Shown: one piece after another, positions 1 through 6,517 of the stretch
Numbering within the stretch: position 1 is the stretch's first letter
Layout of the letters: each line of letters begins with the position of its first letter
From: Verrucomicrobiota bacterium
GTDB taxonomy: Bacteria; Verrucomicrobiota; Verrucomicrobiia; Chthoniobacterales; UBA10450
DNA length: 15,912 bases
Assembly: GCA_003218815.1 (NCBI GenBank)
Contig: QHON01000148.1
Coordinates: forward strand, 1 to 15,912
Reading direction: 5' to 3'
Notes under the pieces: generated by a model
What the model was told of the DNA's origin: nothing
Database searches by the model: none
The model's input: only the letters and a program-made list of their open reading frames with translations
Position numbers and translations under genes: made by a program

Positions 1-528
1 GTCGATTCTGTTCGTAAGATCGACAATGGCATTCCGCTCGTCGTCGATCCGGTGATGGTCGCAACTAGTGGCGATCTCCTTTTGTGTCCTGATGGAATCG
101 CCCTTTACGAATCGGAGTTGTTTCCGCTGGCGACGTTAATCACGCCAAACCTGGATGAAGCTGGAAAATTAATCGGCGAGCCAATTAGCGATCTGGAAGC
201 GATGCGCAAGGCGGGAAAGAAACTGCAAAGGAAATATCGAGTGCCGATCTTACTTACGGGCGGCCATCTCGCTGGCGGCGACGCGGTCGATCTGCTATTT
301 GCGGATGACAACATCGCCGAATTCTCGGCGCCGTTCGTCCGCGGTGTGGCGACCCACGGAACGGGCTGCACGTATTCGGCGGCAATCACCGCAAGTCTTG
401 CATCCGGTTTATCATTGGAAAAAGCCGTCGGCCGCGCAAAAAAATTTGTAACCACATCGATTGCGCAGCATTTCCAGTGGATCTCGAGTTCTGGCAGCCG
501 TCTCGACGCGCTCAATCACTCGATCTGA
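1..528 (+). CDS. thiD: Hydroxymethylpyrimidine/phosphomethylpyrimidine kinase, 3' part
   Basis: ThiD phosphorylates HMP and then HMP-phosphate to HMP-pyrophosphate in cytosolic thiamine synthesis. The gene runs in from the left edge; the frame is open from base 1 and reads VVDPVMVATSGD at its start, so the N-terminal third is missing and 175 residues are visible. Family landmarks seen are the DPVMVATSG segment, TPNLDEA, LLTGGH and the GTGCT(Y)SAAI anion-hole/active-site segment near the C-terminus. It ends with TGA and converges on rnc, with 58 bases between the two stop codons. No thiamine partner gene is visible, because the neighbours on this strand lie outside the window. The family call is safe; whether the full protein is fused to another thiamine enzyme cannot be seen. 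Confidence 0.93.
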   Translation, partial: VDSVRKIDNGIPLVVDPVMVATSGDLLLCPDGIALYESELFPLATLITPNLDEAGKLIGEPISDLEAMRKAGKKLQRKYRVPILLTGGHLAGGDAVDLLFADDNIAEFSAPFVRGVATHGTGCTYSAAITASLASGLSLEKAVGRAKKFVTTSIAQHFQWISSSGSRLDALNHSI

Positions 529-586
529 TTTGGTTGGCTGGACCGCTGGGCGCCGCTATTGAAACAGAGAGCCTAGCGATCCCTCT

Positions 587-1276
587 CTACCCGAGCGTCT
601 TCCAACGCTTTAACTTCATCGCCTCGAGTGCGGCCGCGGTTTCTGCCTGTTTCTTGCTCCGGCCGCTGCCTTGTCCCAGAACGATCCCTTCCCAGACAGC
701 TTGCACAACGAACGTCTTTTCATGCTCCGGTCCGCTTTGCGTAATCAGCTGATAGATCGGGCTGCGCGGTGAAATACTTTGCAGCAATTCCTGAAGGTCT
801 CCCTTGGGATTGACATCCACCGGCTCTTCCGCGATCTGCTCGAGATCGGAGCGCGCTTGCACGAGAATAAATTTTCGCGCGGTATCTAAACCGCCATCAA
901 GATAAAGGGCGCCAATGAGCGCTTCGAAGGCGTCGGTCAATGTCGACGTTCGCTCCCGTCCGCCACTGGCTTCTTCGCCACGTCCCATCAGAAGATAACG
1001 TCCCAAATCCAAGGCGGCGGCGTAAGTCTTCAATGTCTCGCGCGAGACCAGCCGGGAACGCAATTTTGTCAGCTGGCCTTCGGCCTCAGCGCCAAAATGC
1101 TGAAAAAGATGTTCGGTGATGACAAGCTGGAGAACGGCATCACCGAGAAATTCCAAACGCTGATTATCAAAATGATGCCGCTGCGTTTCGTGGCCGAGAC
1201 TGGGATGAGTGAGCGCCTCCGCCAGGAAAAGCGAATTGCGGAACTTGTAACCAATCCGTTCCTCGAGCGGACTCAC
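587..1276 (-). CDS. rnc: Ribonuclease III
   Basis: RNase III cleaves double-stranded RNA, including rRNA precursors, as a Mg-dependent homodimer. From the chosen GTG start the protein is 229 aa, the normal family length. The signature NQRLEFLGDAVL is at 38-49, with metal ligands E42 and D46. The second acidic pair, D115 and E118, lies in DAFEALIGALYLDGG. A double-stranded RNA-binding domain fills about 157-225 and ends in GRSKKQAETAAALEAM. The frame is open for 54 more codons upstream, to 1438, but that extension has no RNase III character and overlaps the S41 gene. The GTG lies one base after the S41 stop (TAA-T-GTG), which suggests translational coupling to purD-S41. No clear Shine-Dalgarno sequence precedes it. 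Confidence 0.95.
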   Translation of the reverse strand: MSPLEERIGYKFRNSLFLAEALTHPSLGHETQRHHFDNQRLEFLGDAVLQLVITEHLFQHFGAEAEGQLTKLRSRLVSRETLKTYAAALDLGRYLLMGRGEEASGGRERTSTLTDAFEALIGALYLDGGLDTARKFILVQARSDLEQIAEEPVDVNPKGDLQELLQSISPRSPIYQLITQSGPEHEKTFVVQAVWEGIVLGQGSGRSKKQAETAAALEAMKLKRWKTLG

Positions 1277-1277
1277 A

Positions 1278-2405
1278 TTACCGTTTTTGATAAATCTCGA
1301 GTGAAGTGACCACGTCGAGAGCGCGCTGCAAGACGGGATCATGCGTCGGCGGTTTTTCCGGCGACCGACCGCGGCGTTGCTGCGCGGCTTCCGCCGCCTC
1401 GACCTCAGGATTTGTTCCAGCCAGAAGCGCGGCCTCATTCATATGGGGGCGTCCCGCTTCATAAACAAATGGGGCCATCCCTTTTTCGCTGCTCAATTGA
1501 AAAATCTGGCGCTTATCGACCATCGACATTTCGACTGGCACGTCCGGTTTTATTCCCTCTAGAAATAATGAATGGCCCTCCGCCGAAACGATTTCCGCCA
1601 CGGCAACGCGCAATATTTTCCCACTGGGCAATGGCAGATCGGAGTATTCCACTGCGCGACCGGCTGTGGGCTGACCCATGATCAAGGCTTTGTCGTAAAA
1701 ATGAAGCGCGTCCGCGAGCGCTTCGGCCGCACCGGCAGTGTCGCCATCGGTGAGCACCATGATCAGACCGCGAAACGCCAGATCGCGGTCGGAGTTAAAG
1801 ACACGGTCCTGCCGCGCGGCTGGTTTGCGCAAGGTGAAAAGTGGTTTGCCTTTCGGGCAAAATCGCTTCGCAAATTCCGCCGCCATCGCAAAATCATTCG
1901 TTGCCTGGCTGGCGCGGAGATCAATAACCAGCGCGTCGACCTTCTTGGTTGCGAAAGAGCTAAGACTCTTGTCCAACGCTTGAAGATTGGCGCTGTTTAG
2001 CGAGCCGAGGCGCACATAACCGATATGACCATCCAAAATCTCACTATAAAATGCGATCGGCGCTTCCATAGACGCGCTTTCCCGGTTCGGCAAAAGCATT
2101 ACCCCATGTGGCAGCCGAACCATTAGACCCTGAATAGTCGCGCGGTTTAGTTCAGTATCGGTAATCGCATCCGGATTTGTGAAGTTGCTTTTCAAGAGCG
2201 AGATGGCTGCCTGTAAGTCTGCTGGGCTTAACGAATTGACCAGCTGTTCGGTCGTTGGTTTGGCCGACGGAGACTGCGATGGCGATGGCAGTGCGGGCGA
2301 TTTCGATGCAGTCTGAGGCACGGCCGGGGCTGGCGTGGATGATTGGGCAAGAAGGCGCGCTGCCAACATCGACATCATCCAGGTCGCCAGTAAAAATCGG
2401 GGCAT
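1278..2405 (-). CDS. Secreted S41 (C-terminal processing) peptidase homologue, catalytic residues lost
   Basis: This 375-aa protein begins with a signal peptide (about 1-20, ending LLAQSS) and a Pro/Ser/Thr-rich linker to about residue 50, so it is probably exported to the periplasm. Residues about 115-295 show the CtpA/Tsp-type core: YVRLGSL, DALVIDLR, then VLTDGDTAGAAEALADAL and the MGQPTAGR segment. Active family members carry SASASE, with the middle Ser as nucleophile, and a GKG Lys 25 residues later. Here those positions are G225 and R250, with spacing preserved, so it should be proteolytically inactive. No PDZ domain is apparent before the core. The start ATG overlaps the purD stop by one base (TGATG). 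A binding or scaffold role is inference; the fold assignment is fairly sure. Confidence 0.8.
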   Translation of the reverse strand: MPRFLLATWMMSMLAARLLAQSSTPAPAVPQTASKSPALPSPSQSPSAKPTTEQLVNSLSPADLQAAISLLKSNFTNPDAITDTELNRATIQGLMVRLPHGVMLLPNRESASMEAPIAFYSEILDGHIGYVRLGSLNSANLQALDKSLSSFATKKVDALVIDLRASQATNDFAMAAEFAKRFCPKGKPLFTLRKPAARQDRVFNSDRDLAFRGLIMVLTDGDTAGAAEALADALHFYDKALIMGQPTAGRAVEYSDLPLPSGKILRVAVAEIVSAEGHSLFLEGIKPDVPVEMSMVDKRQIFQLSSEKGMAPFVYEAGRPHMNEAALLAGTNPEVEAAEAAQQRRGRSPEKPPTHDPVLQRALDVVTSLEIYQKR

Positions 2406-3694
2406 CAGAGTAATTTTCCGATGTTATCCGTCCCGGCAGTAAGAGCAACATCGCGCCGGTAATGGCAGTTTTCGAAATGAATCCGCGAGACAGCGTCATA
2501 GGCGCGCGCGCGCGCTCCTTCGATGGTTGATCCAAGCGCAGTGACTGCCAGTACCCGACCGCCCGCAGTCACAAGTTCGCCTCGCACCCAGCTGGTTCCG
2601 GCGTGAAAAATTTGTACGTCCTCTAGTTTTACCGCTTCGTCCAGACCGGAAATGATTTTTCCCGTTTCATATTTGTTCGGGTAACCGCCTGAGGCGAGCA
2701 CCACCGAAACTGCAGGCCGGTGGTCCCATTCGATTGAACAATTGCCGACCCTCTCGTCGATCGTCGCCTCCAGCAAGGGCAACAAATCGGATTTCATTCG
2801 GGGTAAAATCGCTTGTGTCTCGGGATCGCCGAAACGGCAATTGAACTCGAGAACGCGCGCACCGTCCTCAGTGATCATCAATCCCGGATAAAGCAACCCA
2901 CGAAATGTGATTCGTTCTGCGAGCAAACCATGCAGCACAGGTCGCATGATCTTTTCTTCGAATTGTAATTGCTGTTTGCTATTCCAATTGTCGGCTGGAC
3001 TGAACGCGCCCATCCCACCCGTGTTTGGCCCAATATCGCCGTCAAACGCGCGTTTGTGATCACGCGCGGATTCGAGGAGCCGATAGTTTCGCCCATCAAC
3101 CAGCGCGTGGAGCGAACATTCCGTGCCGCGCAAAAATTCTTCGACGACGACACGTCGACCCGCCTCGCCGAAGCGGCGTTGATTCATCATCTCGTCGATT
3201 GTCGATCTTGCCGATGCGGCATCGGGCGCAATGATGACGCCTTTGCCGAGTGCAAGGCCATCGGCCTTGATAACAATCGGAAATTGTAGCCGATCGCAAA
3301 ATCGGAGCGCGTCATCGCTGCGTTCGAACGCGCCCGCTTGTGCGGTTGGAATTCCTTGTTGGCGCATTAGTTCCTTCGCGAAAATCTTGGAAGACTCAAT
3401 CCGCGCGGCCGCTTTGGTCGGGCCGAAGACGCGCAATCCTTCCGCGACGAAAAGATCGACGATCCCTGCGGCAAGCAGGTCATCCGGACCGACCACCGAT
3501 AGATCGACACGATTTTCTCTGGCGAAACGAACCAGTGCTGCCAGGTCGTTTACGGAAATCGCGACATTCTCACCGATTTCAGCGGTCCCAGCGTTGCCTG
3601 GCGCACAAAACATTCGATCGACGCCTGGCGATAGTTTCAACTTCCAAGCGAGCGCGTGTTCGCGGCCGCCGCCGCCAATGACAAGAATTTTCAC
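2405..3694 (-). CDS. purD: Phosphoribosylamine-glycine ligase (GAR synthetase)
   Basis: PurD joins glycine to phosphoribosylamine using ATP, the second step of purine synthesis in the cytosol. The protein is 429 aa, the usual length. It opens with the dinucleotide-like loop MKILVIGGGGREHALAWKL and contains the ATP-grasp segments VIKADGLALGKGV (141-153), EEFLRGTECS (185-194), GPNTGGMGAFSP (222-233) and the family signature NCRFGDPETQ (285-294). The start is GTG; an in-frame stop lies a few codons upstream, so no longer start is possible, and no Shine-Dalgarno sequence is evident. It begins 16 bases after a decayed DUF2251-like reading frame and overlaps the S41 gene by one base, heading the group purD-S41-rnc. 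No other pur gene is nearby. Confidence 0.96.
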   Translation of the reverse strand: MKILVIGGGGREHALAWKLKLSPGVDRMFCAPGNAGTAEIGENVAISVNDLAALVRFARENRVDLSVVGPDDLLAAGIVDLFVAEGLRVFGPTKAAARIESSKIFAKELMRQQGIPTAQAGAFERSDDALRFCDRLQFPIVIKADGLALGKGVIIAPDAASARSTIDEMMNQRRFGEAGRRVVVEEFLRGTECSLHALVDGRNYRLLESARDHKRAFDGDIGPNTGGMGAFSPADNWNSKQQLQFEEKIMRPVLHGLLAERITFRGLLYPGLMITEDGARVLEFNCRFGDPETQAILPRMKSDLLPLLEATIDERVGNCSIEWDHRPAVSVVLASGGYPNKYETGKIISGLDEAVKLEDVQIFHAGTSWVRGELVTAGGRVLAVTALGSTIEGARARAYDAVSRIHFENCHYRRDVALTAGTDNIGKLL

Positions 3695-3710
3695 AGCGAA
3701 GCGCGCCGCA

Positions 3711-4040
3711 TCATCCTATCCTCGGTCTTCTATCAAAAATACTGATAACTTCTGTTGGCAACGCTGGTCGAGTGTTCACACGATAATCTCCACCGTACTT
3801 TGCTCCGGTTTTCGTATCGAATGCCGCCCATAATTGACTACGAATGAGTAATCCGACGTATCTCTCGCTCGGATCCCAAAGGATTTTCACGTCTTGTTGC
3901 TGGAAGTCAGCTCTTGTGTTCAGCACGCGAATGGCGTCAACAATCCTGTGACCGGGCCCACGGGGCTGGTCATAGAGGTAAAATTATCCGGTCTCGTCAT
4001 CGTATTCGAAAAAACCCGCCAAATCGCCAGCGGATCGCAC
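3711..4040 (-). pseudogene. Decayed DUF2251-like gene with in-frame TAA
   Basis: One reading frame runs through this stretch with a single TAA at 3986-3984. Before it reads GDLAGFFEYDDETG and after it FYLYDQPRGPGHRIVDAIRV, then ILWDPSERYVGLLI and AAFDTKTGAKYGGDY, ending at TGA. From memory this follows the pattern of the small DUF2251 family (FE.DGETGY.YALD, ILDALHIYN, I.WS.DG..A.LLIN, AVFDF...RGY). In that pattern the residue after ETG is Tyr, and TAT or TAC to TAA is one base change. The 5' end is uncertain: a GTG at 4040 is the nearest plausible start, but the frame is also open further upstream, where I recognise nothing. It lies between the htrA-like gene and purD. It may be truly broken or may hold a sequencing error. 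Confidence 0.55.
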
Positions 4041-4158
4041 GTTACTATCAATATTCCGTGTTCGCTCACTCGATGCTCGCGTCGGCAGCCGATGGCTGAG
4101 GATTTGATTGCGAGAAGCGTGCTTTAGCGCGAGCCGAAAGGCAAGCCAATGGTCAATC

Positions 4159-4195
4159 CCGAAGGCTTTCTGAGTTAACTCGCGAAAGCTTTCGG
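4159..4195 (-). terminator. Long hairpin immediately after the htrA-like stop
   Basis: On the minus strand the arms CCGAAAGCTTTC and GAAAGCCTTCGG pair with one mismatch (11 of 12) around an inner palindrome GAGTTAACTC. The hairpin starts two bases after the TGA of the htrA-like gene. It lacks a downstream T-tract, so it is either a Rho-type or processing/stability hairpin rather than a classical intrinsic terminator. It separates htrA from the DUF2251 remnant and purD. From here to 4041 (about 120 bases) I see no convincing gene or site. Confidence 0.5.
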
Positions 4196-4197
4196 AG

Positions 4198-5259
4198 TCA
4201 AGCGTGCGACGGTGATTCCGCGGGCATGATCGACAGCTCCAGTTTTTCTGTGTGCCGAATGACGAGCAATTTCGCGAGAACGCCGATTTGCTCACTGACC
4301 AGCACCTTGTGCAGTTCGTGGATTGTGCCGATCGGCCGCTCGTTAAAAGCAACAATCACGTCGCCTTCCCGAAGACCTGCGCGTTTTGCCGGGCTGGCCT
4401 TCTCCACCGACACCACCAGTACCCCAGTTTCTAAAGGCAAATTATAAAATCGGATCACGCGCCGGTGCAGCGGCACATTTTGACCGGCGACACCAATGTA
4501 GCTGCGTCGAATTCTTCCATCGCGAATCAGCCATCCCGCGACCAGTTTGGCGGTGTTGCTTGCGATCGCAAAGCAGATTCCTTGCGCCGGTCGAATCATT
4601 GCTGTGTTTACGCCGATCACTTCGCCGGCTGAATTGACGAGCGGCCCACCGGAGTTGCCGGGGTTCAGTGCGGCATCGGTTTGAATGATATTGTCGATCA
4701 AACGACCGGATTGCGAATACATCGAGCGGCCGAGCGCGCTGATCACGCCCGCAGTCACACTCGCTTGGAAACCGAGAGGGTTGCCGATCGCTATCGCCAC
4801 TTGCCCGACGCGCAAGCTTTCGGAATCGGCCAAACGTACATGGGCAAGCTGGGGTGCATCGATTCGGATCACAGCGAGGTCAGTGTCAGGATCGTCGCCG
4901 ATGAGCTGCGCAGGACAATCGCGGCCATCCGGGACGTTCACCACGATCCGGGTGGAATGATGGATGACATGGCTGTTGGTTAAAATGAAGCCGTCCGGCG
5001 TGATCACAAATCCGGATCCGCTTCCGGCAACATCCCGCGGCCCGTTTTTGACGCGCTGCTCGATCTCGATGTTCACAACAGCAGGCGCGACCCGCGCGAC
5101 TGCGCTTACGACCGAACGTGAATATTCGTCGAGCAACAAATCATCCGTGGAAACGTCGTTTTTGCTTGTAGACCCAGAGCCATTTTGCGGCCGGGGCTCA
5201 CCCAACAGGCTCATCGCGGTTGGCTCGTCTTTTTCTGATACTGCAAAATCTTTCGTCAT
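4198..5259 (-). CDS. HtrA/DegQ-like trypsin-fold serine protease with one PDZ domain
   Basis: This is a chymotrypsin-fold protease with one C-terminal PDZ domain, the layout of DegS/HtrA-type quality-control proteases. The 353-aa protein has all three catalytic residues: H97 in TNSHVIHH, D127 in DPDTDLAVIRI and S203 in NPGNSGGPL. The PDZ domain spans about 265-345 and includes the segment SPAKRAGLREGDVIVAFNERP. The first about 45 residues are polar and low complexity, with no signal peptide or membrane segment, so unlike classical HtrA it is probably cytoplasmic. The ATG start has no clear Shine-Dalgarno sequence; it is the first Met of the frame. It is divergent from the HxlR-type gene across 125 bases and followed by a strong hairpin. 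Substrates cannot be deduced. Confidence 0.9.
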   Translation of the reverse strand: MTKDFAVSEKDEPTAMSLLGEPRPQNGSGSTSKNDVSTDDLLLDEYSRSVVSAVARVAPAVVNIEIEQRVKNGPRDVAGSGSGFVITPDGFILTNSHVIHHSTRIVVNVPDGRDCPAQLIGDDPDTDLAVIRIDAPQLAHVRLADSESLRVGQVAIAIGNPLGFQASVTAGVISALGRSMYSQSGRLIDNIIQTDAALNPGNSGGPLVNSAGEVIGVNTAMIRPAQGICFAIASNTAKLVAGWLIRDGRIRRSYIGVAGQNVPLHRRVIRFYNLPLETGVLVVSVEKASPAKRAGLREGDVIVAFNERPIGTIHELHKVLVSEQIGVLAKLLVIRHTEKLELSIMPAESPSHA

Positions 5260-5384
5260 AAGTTCTAGAAAAAAGATCGACCAAGCTAACCTGTCGTCAA
5301 CTACTGTCCTCTTGCTCCCATACAGGCTGCTTGGATCGCTACTCTCTTCTTGCGCCTGACCTGGTGACCGTTTAAAGAAGAGTC
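5260..5384. promoter_or_regulatory. Divergent intergenic region between htrA-like and hxlR-like genes
   Basis: This 125-base gap must hold promoters for both flanking genes. A perfect 8-bp palindrome TTCTAGAA (5263-5270) sits just upstream of the htrA-like ATG, and GGTGACC-type half sites lie near 5362-5370. A purine-rich AAAGAAGAG just before the hxlR ATG is a plausible ribosome binding site. HxlR-type regulators often control the divergent neighbour, but no operator is certain here and I could not assign confident -35/-10 boxes. Confidence 0.3.
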
Positions 5385-5810
5385 ATGCCAAAGCCTTCTC
5401 CCGGCGGCTCGGTTATGGACGCGCAATGTCCTTCCCGGCTCGTGCTCGATCGGATTGCAGACAAATGGACGGCGCTCATCATTCAGGTGTTGGCTCACGG
5501 CACTAAACGTTACGCCGCGCTCCAGCGTGAGATCGGCGGCATTTCGCAAAAGATGCTAACGCAAACTCTGCGCAGCCTTGAGCGCGACGGTCTGGTCCAG
5601 CGCAAAGTTCACCCGGTCGTTCCACCGAAAGTTGAGTACGCGTTGACGCGTCTCGGCCGAACTTTGATTGAGCCGTTGCACGCTCTCTGTCGCTGGTCGG
5701 AAAAACATTTGCCTGAGCTGCAGGCGAATCGTGCTCGGGCAAAAGCGAAACTTCAAAGACAGGCCCCTCTAGCCACGGTAGCGCACCGCAGTTCGTTGAC
5801 CTACCTTTAA
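5385..5810 (+). CDS. HxlR-family (DUF24) winged-helix transcriptional regulator
   Basis: HxlR-type MarR-like regulators bind DNA as dimers, and several sense thiol-reactive compounds. The 141-aa protein has the full family pattern: C15-P, LDRIADKWTALIIQVL (21-36), the recognition region GGISQKMLTQTLRSLERDGL (51-70), the wing VQRKVHPVVPPKVEYALT (71-88) and a C-terminal dimer helix. Cys15 is at the position used for redox sensing in characterised DUF24 proteins, and C102 lies in the dimer helix; a thiol switch is therefore possible but not shown. The ATG at 5385 is preceded by AAAGAAGAG; an internal Met at residue 11 (5415) is an alternative start. The divergent htrA-like protease is the obvious candidate target. 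Confidence 0.92.
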   Translation: MPKPSPGGSVMDAQCPSRLVLDRIADKWTALIIQVLAHGTKRYAALQREIGGISQKMLTQTLRSLERDGLVQRKVHPVVPPKVEYALTRLGRTLIEPLHALCRWSEKHLPELQANRARAKAKLQRQAPLATVAHRSSLTYL

Positions 5811-5846
5811 CTGGCCGGGGCCAACGAGCCGGACAACAGCTTACTC

Positions 5847-5939
5847 ATGCATCAGGCGGAAATTATCGTCGTTTTATTCGCGGCGGTGGCGGCGCTCGTC
5901 CTGATTGCATGCAAGGCGGAGATAGACGCCTGGTCATGA
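5847..5939 (+). CDS. Possible 30-aa hydrophobic peptide or mini-lipoprotein
   Basis: A short ORF in the 204-base gap after the hxlR-like gene encodes 30 aa: MHQAEI, a hydrophobic run of about 15 residues, then the motif LIAC at 19-22 and the tail KAEIDAWS. It could be a single membrane helix or a very short lipoprotein precursor, since LIAC fits a lipobox. Support is weak: there is no good Shine-Dalgarno sequence (only GGAC about 13 bases upstream), and short ORFs with such composition occur by chance. The rest of the gap, 5940-6014, shows nothing else convincing. Confidence 0.25.
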   Translation: MHQAEIIVVLFAAVAALVLIACKAEIDAWS

Positions 5940-6014
5940 GAATTGTTTTGCATCGCATGGCGGCATTGGCCTACTCTAAAATTCTTCCGGTTTTAGTAGC
6001 CGGGCTTTCCAGAT

Positions 6015-6464
6015 ATGGACGTTAGTGGCACTATCGATGGGATCCTGAATCAGAAAAGCGGGGACATTTTTTCGATCTCCCCGGAGGCAACGGTTTTTGA
6101 AGCGATCGAATTGATGGATAATAAAAACGTTGGCGCGCTGCTCGTGATGGAAGCCGACCGCTTGATCGGAATGATTTCCGAACGCGACTACACCCGCAAA
6201 GTTATGCTGCGGGGCAAGCGTTCCCGCGAAACCAAAGTCGCGGAGATCATGTCAGCCAATTTGACGGTCACCCATCCGCGTGAACCCGTCGAGAAATGTC
6301 TGCACCTCATGACCGACAAACGTATCCGGCATCTACCCGTGCTCGATGGCGATAAAGTTGTTGGGATCATCTCGATCGGCGATTTGGTCAAATGGGTGAT
6401 CTCGTGCCAGAGCGCTGCCATCGCGCATTTGGAAAATTACATCCACGGCGGATACACGGGTTAG
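6015..6464 (+). CDS. Two-CBS-domain protein
   Basis: Tandem CBS domains form a Bateman module that binds adenine nucleotides and usually acts as an energy-state or ligand sensor. The 149-aa protein is almost entirely this module. The first CBS domain (about 14-70) contains VGALLVMEADRLIGMISERD; the second (about 77-135) contains RIRHLPVLDGDKVVGIISI and GDLVKWV. A short helical tail with HLENYIHGG follows. No catalytic domain is attached, so the partner is unknown. It follows the hxlR-like gene in the same orientation after 204 bases and converges on pyrC. Its TAG stop is the first base triplet of the palindromic repeat at 6462-6517. The start ATG lacks a clear ribosome binding site. Confidence 0.9.
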   Translation: MDVSGTIDGILNQKSGDIFSISPEATVFEAIELMDNKNVGALLVMEADRLIGMISERDYTRKVMLRGKRSRETKVAEIMSANLTVTHPREPVEKCLHLMTDKRIRHLPVLDGDKVVGIISIGDLVKWVISCQSAAIAHLENYIHGGYTG

Positions 6465-6517
6465 CTGTAGCTGGCATCGCTGATGCCGGGCCGCGATCAC
6501 CGATCGCGGCTATAGCC
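6462..6517. repeat. Three-way-junction palindromic element between CBS gene and pyrC
   Basis: The outer arms GCTGTAGC (6464-6471) and GCTATAGC (6509-6516) pair fully with one G-U wobble. Inside are two perfect hairpins: GGCATC-GCT-GATGCC (6473-6487) and CCGCGATC-ACC-GATCGCGG (6491-6509, sharing its last base with the outer stem). The left end supplies the CBS stop TAG and the right end the pyrC stop TAG. It looks like a REP/MITE-like interspersed element acting as a bidirectional 3' structure; I have a recollection of similar sequences in verrucomicrobial genomes, which is not checked. Confidence 0.65.

Noticed and set aside
529..586. Terminator between convergent thiD and rnc (AGAGAG/CTCTCT inverted repeat, 566-588)
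   Set aside because: The stem is only six mostly weak pairs with an 11-base loop and overlaps the rnc stop; too weak to list as a feature.
1277..1438. 54-codon N-terminal extension of rnc
   Set aside because: Arg/Ser-rich, inside the S41 coding region in another frame, and would give an RNase III far longer than the family; GTG 1276 fits better.
3231..3833. Plus-strand ORF of 200 aa opposite purD
   Set aside because: Antisense shadow of purD; composition (Ser/Arg/Pro) follows from purD codon usage, with no recognisable domain.
5936..6025. 29-aa ORF overlapping the 30-aa ORF by ATGA and running into the CBS start
   Set aside because: No ribosome binding site, no recognisable composition, and overlap with a well-supported start.
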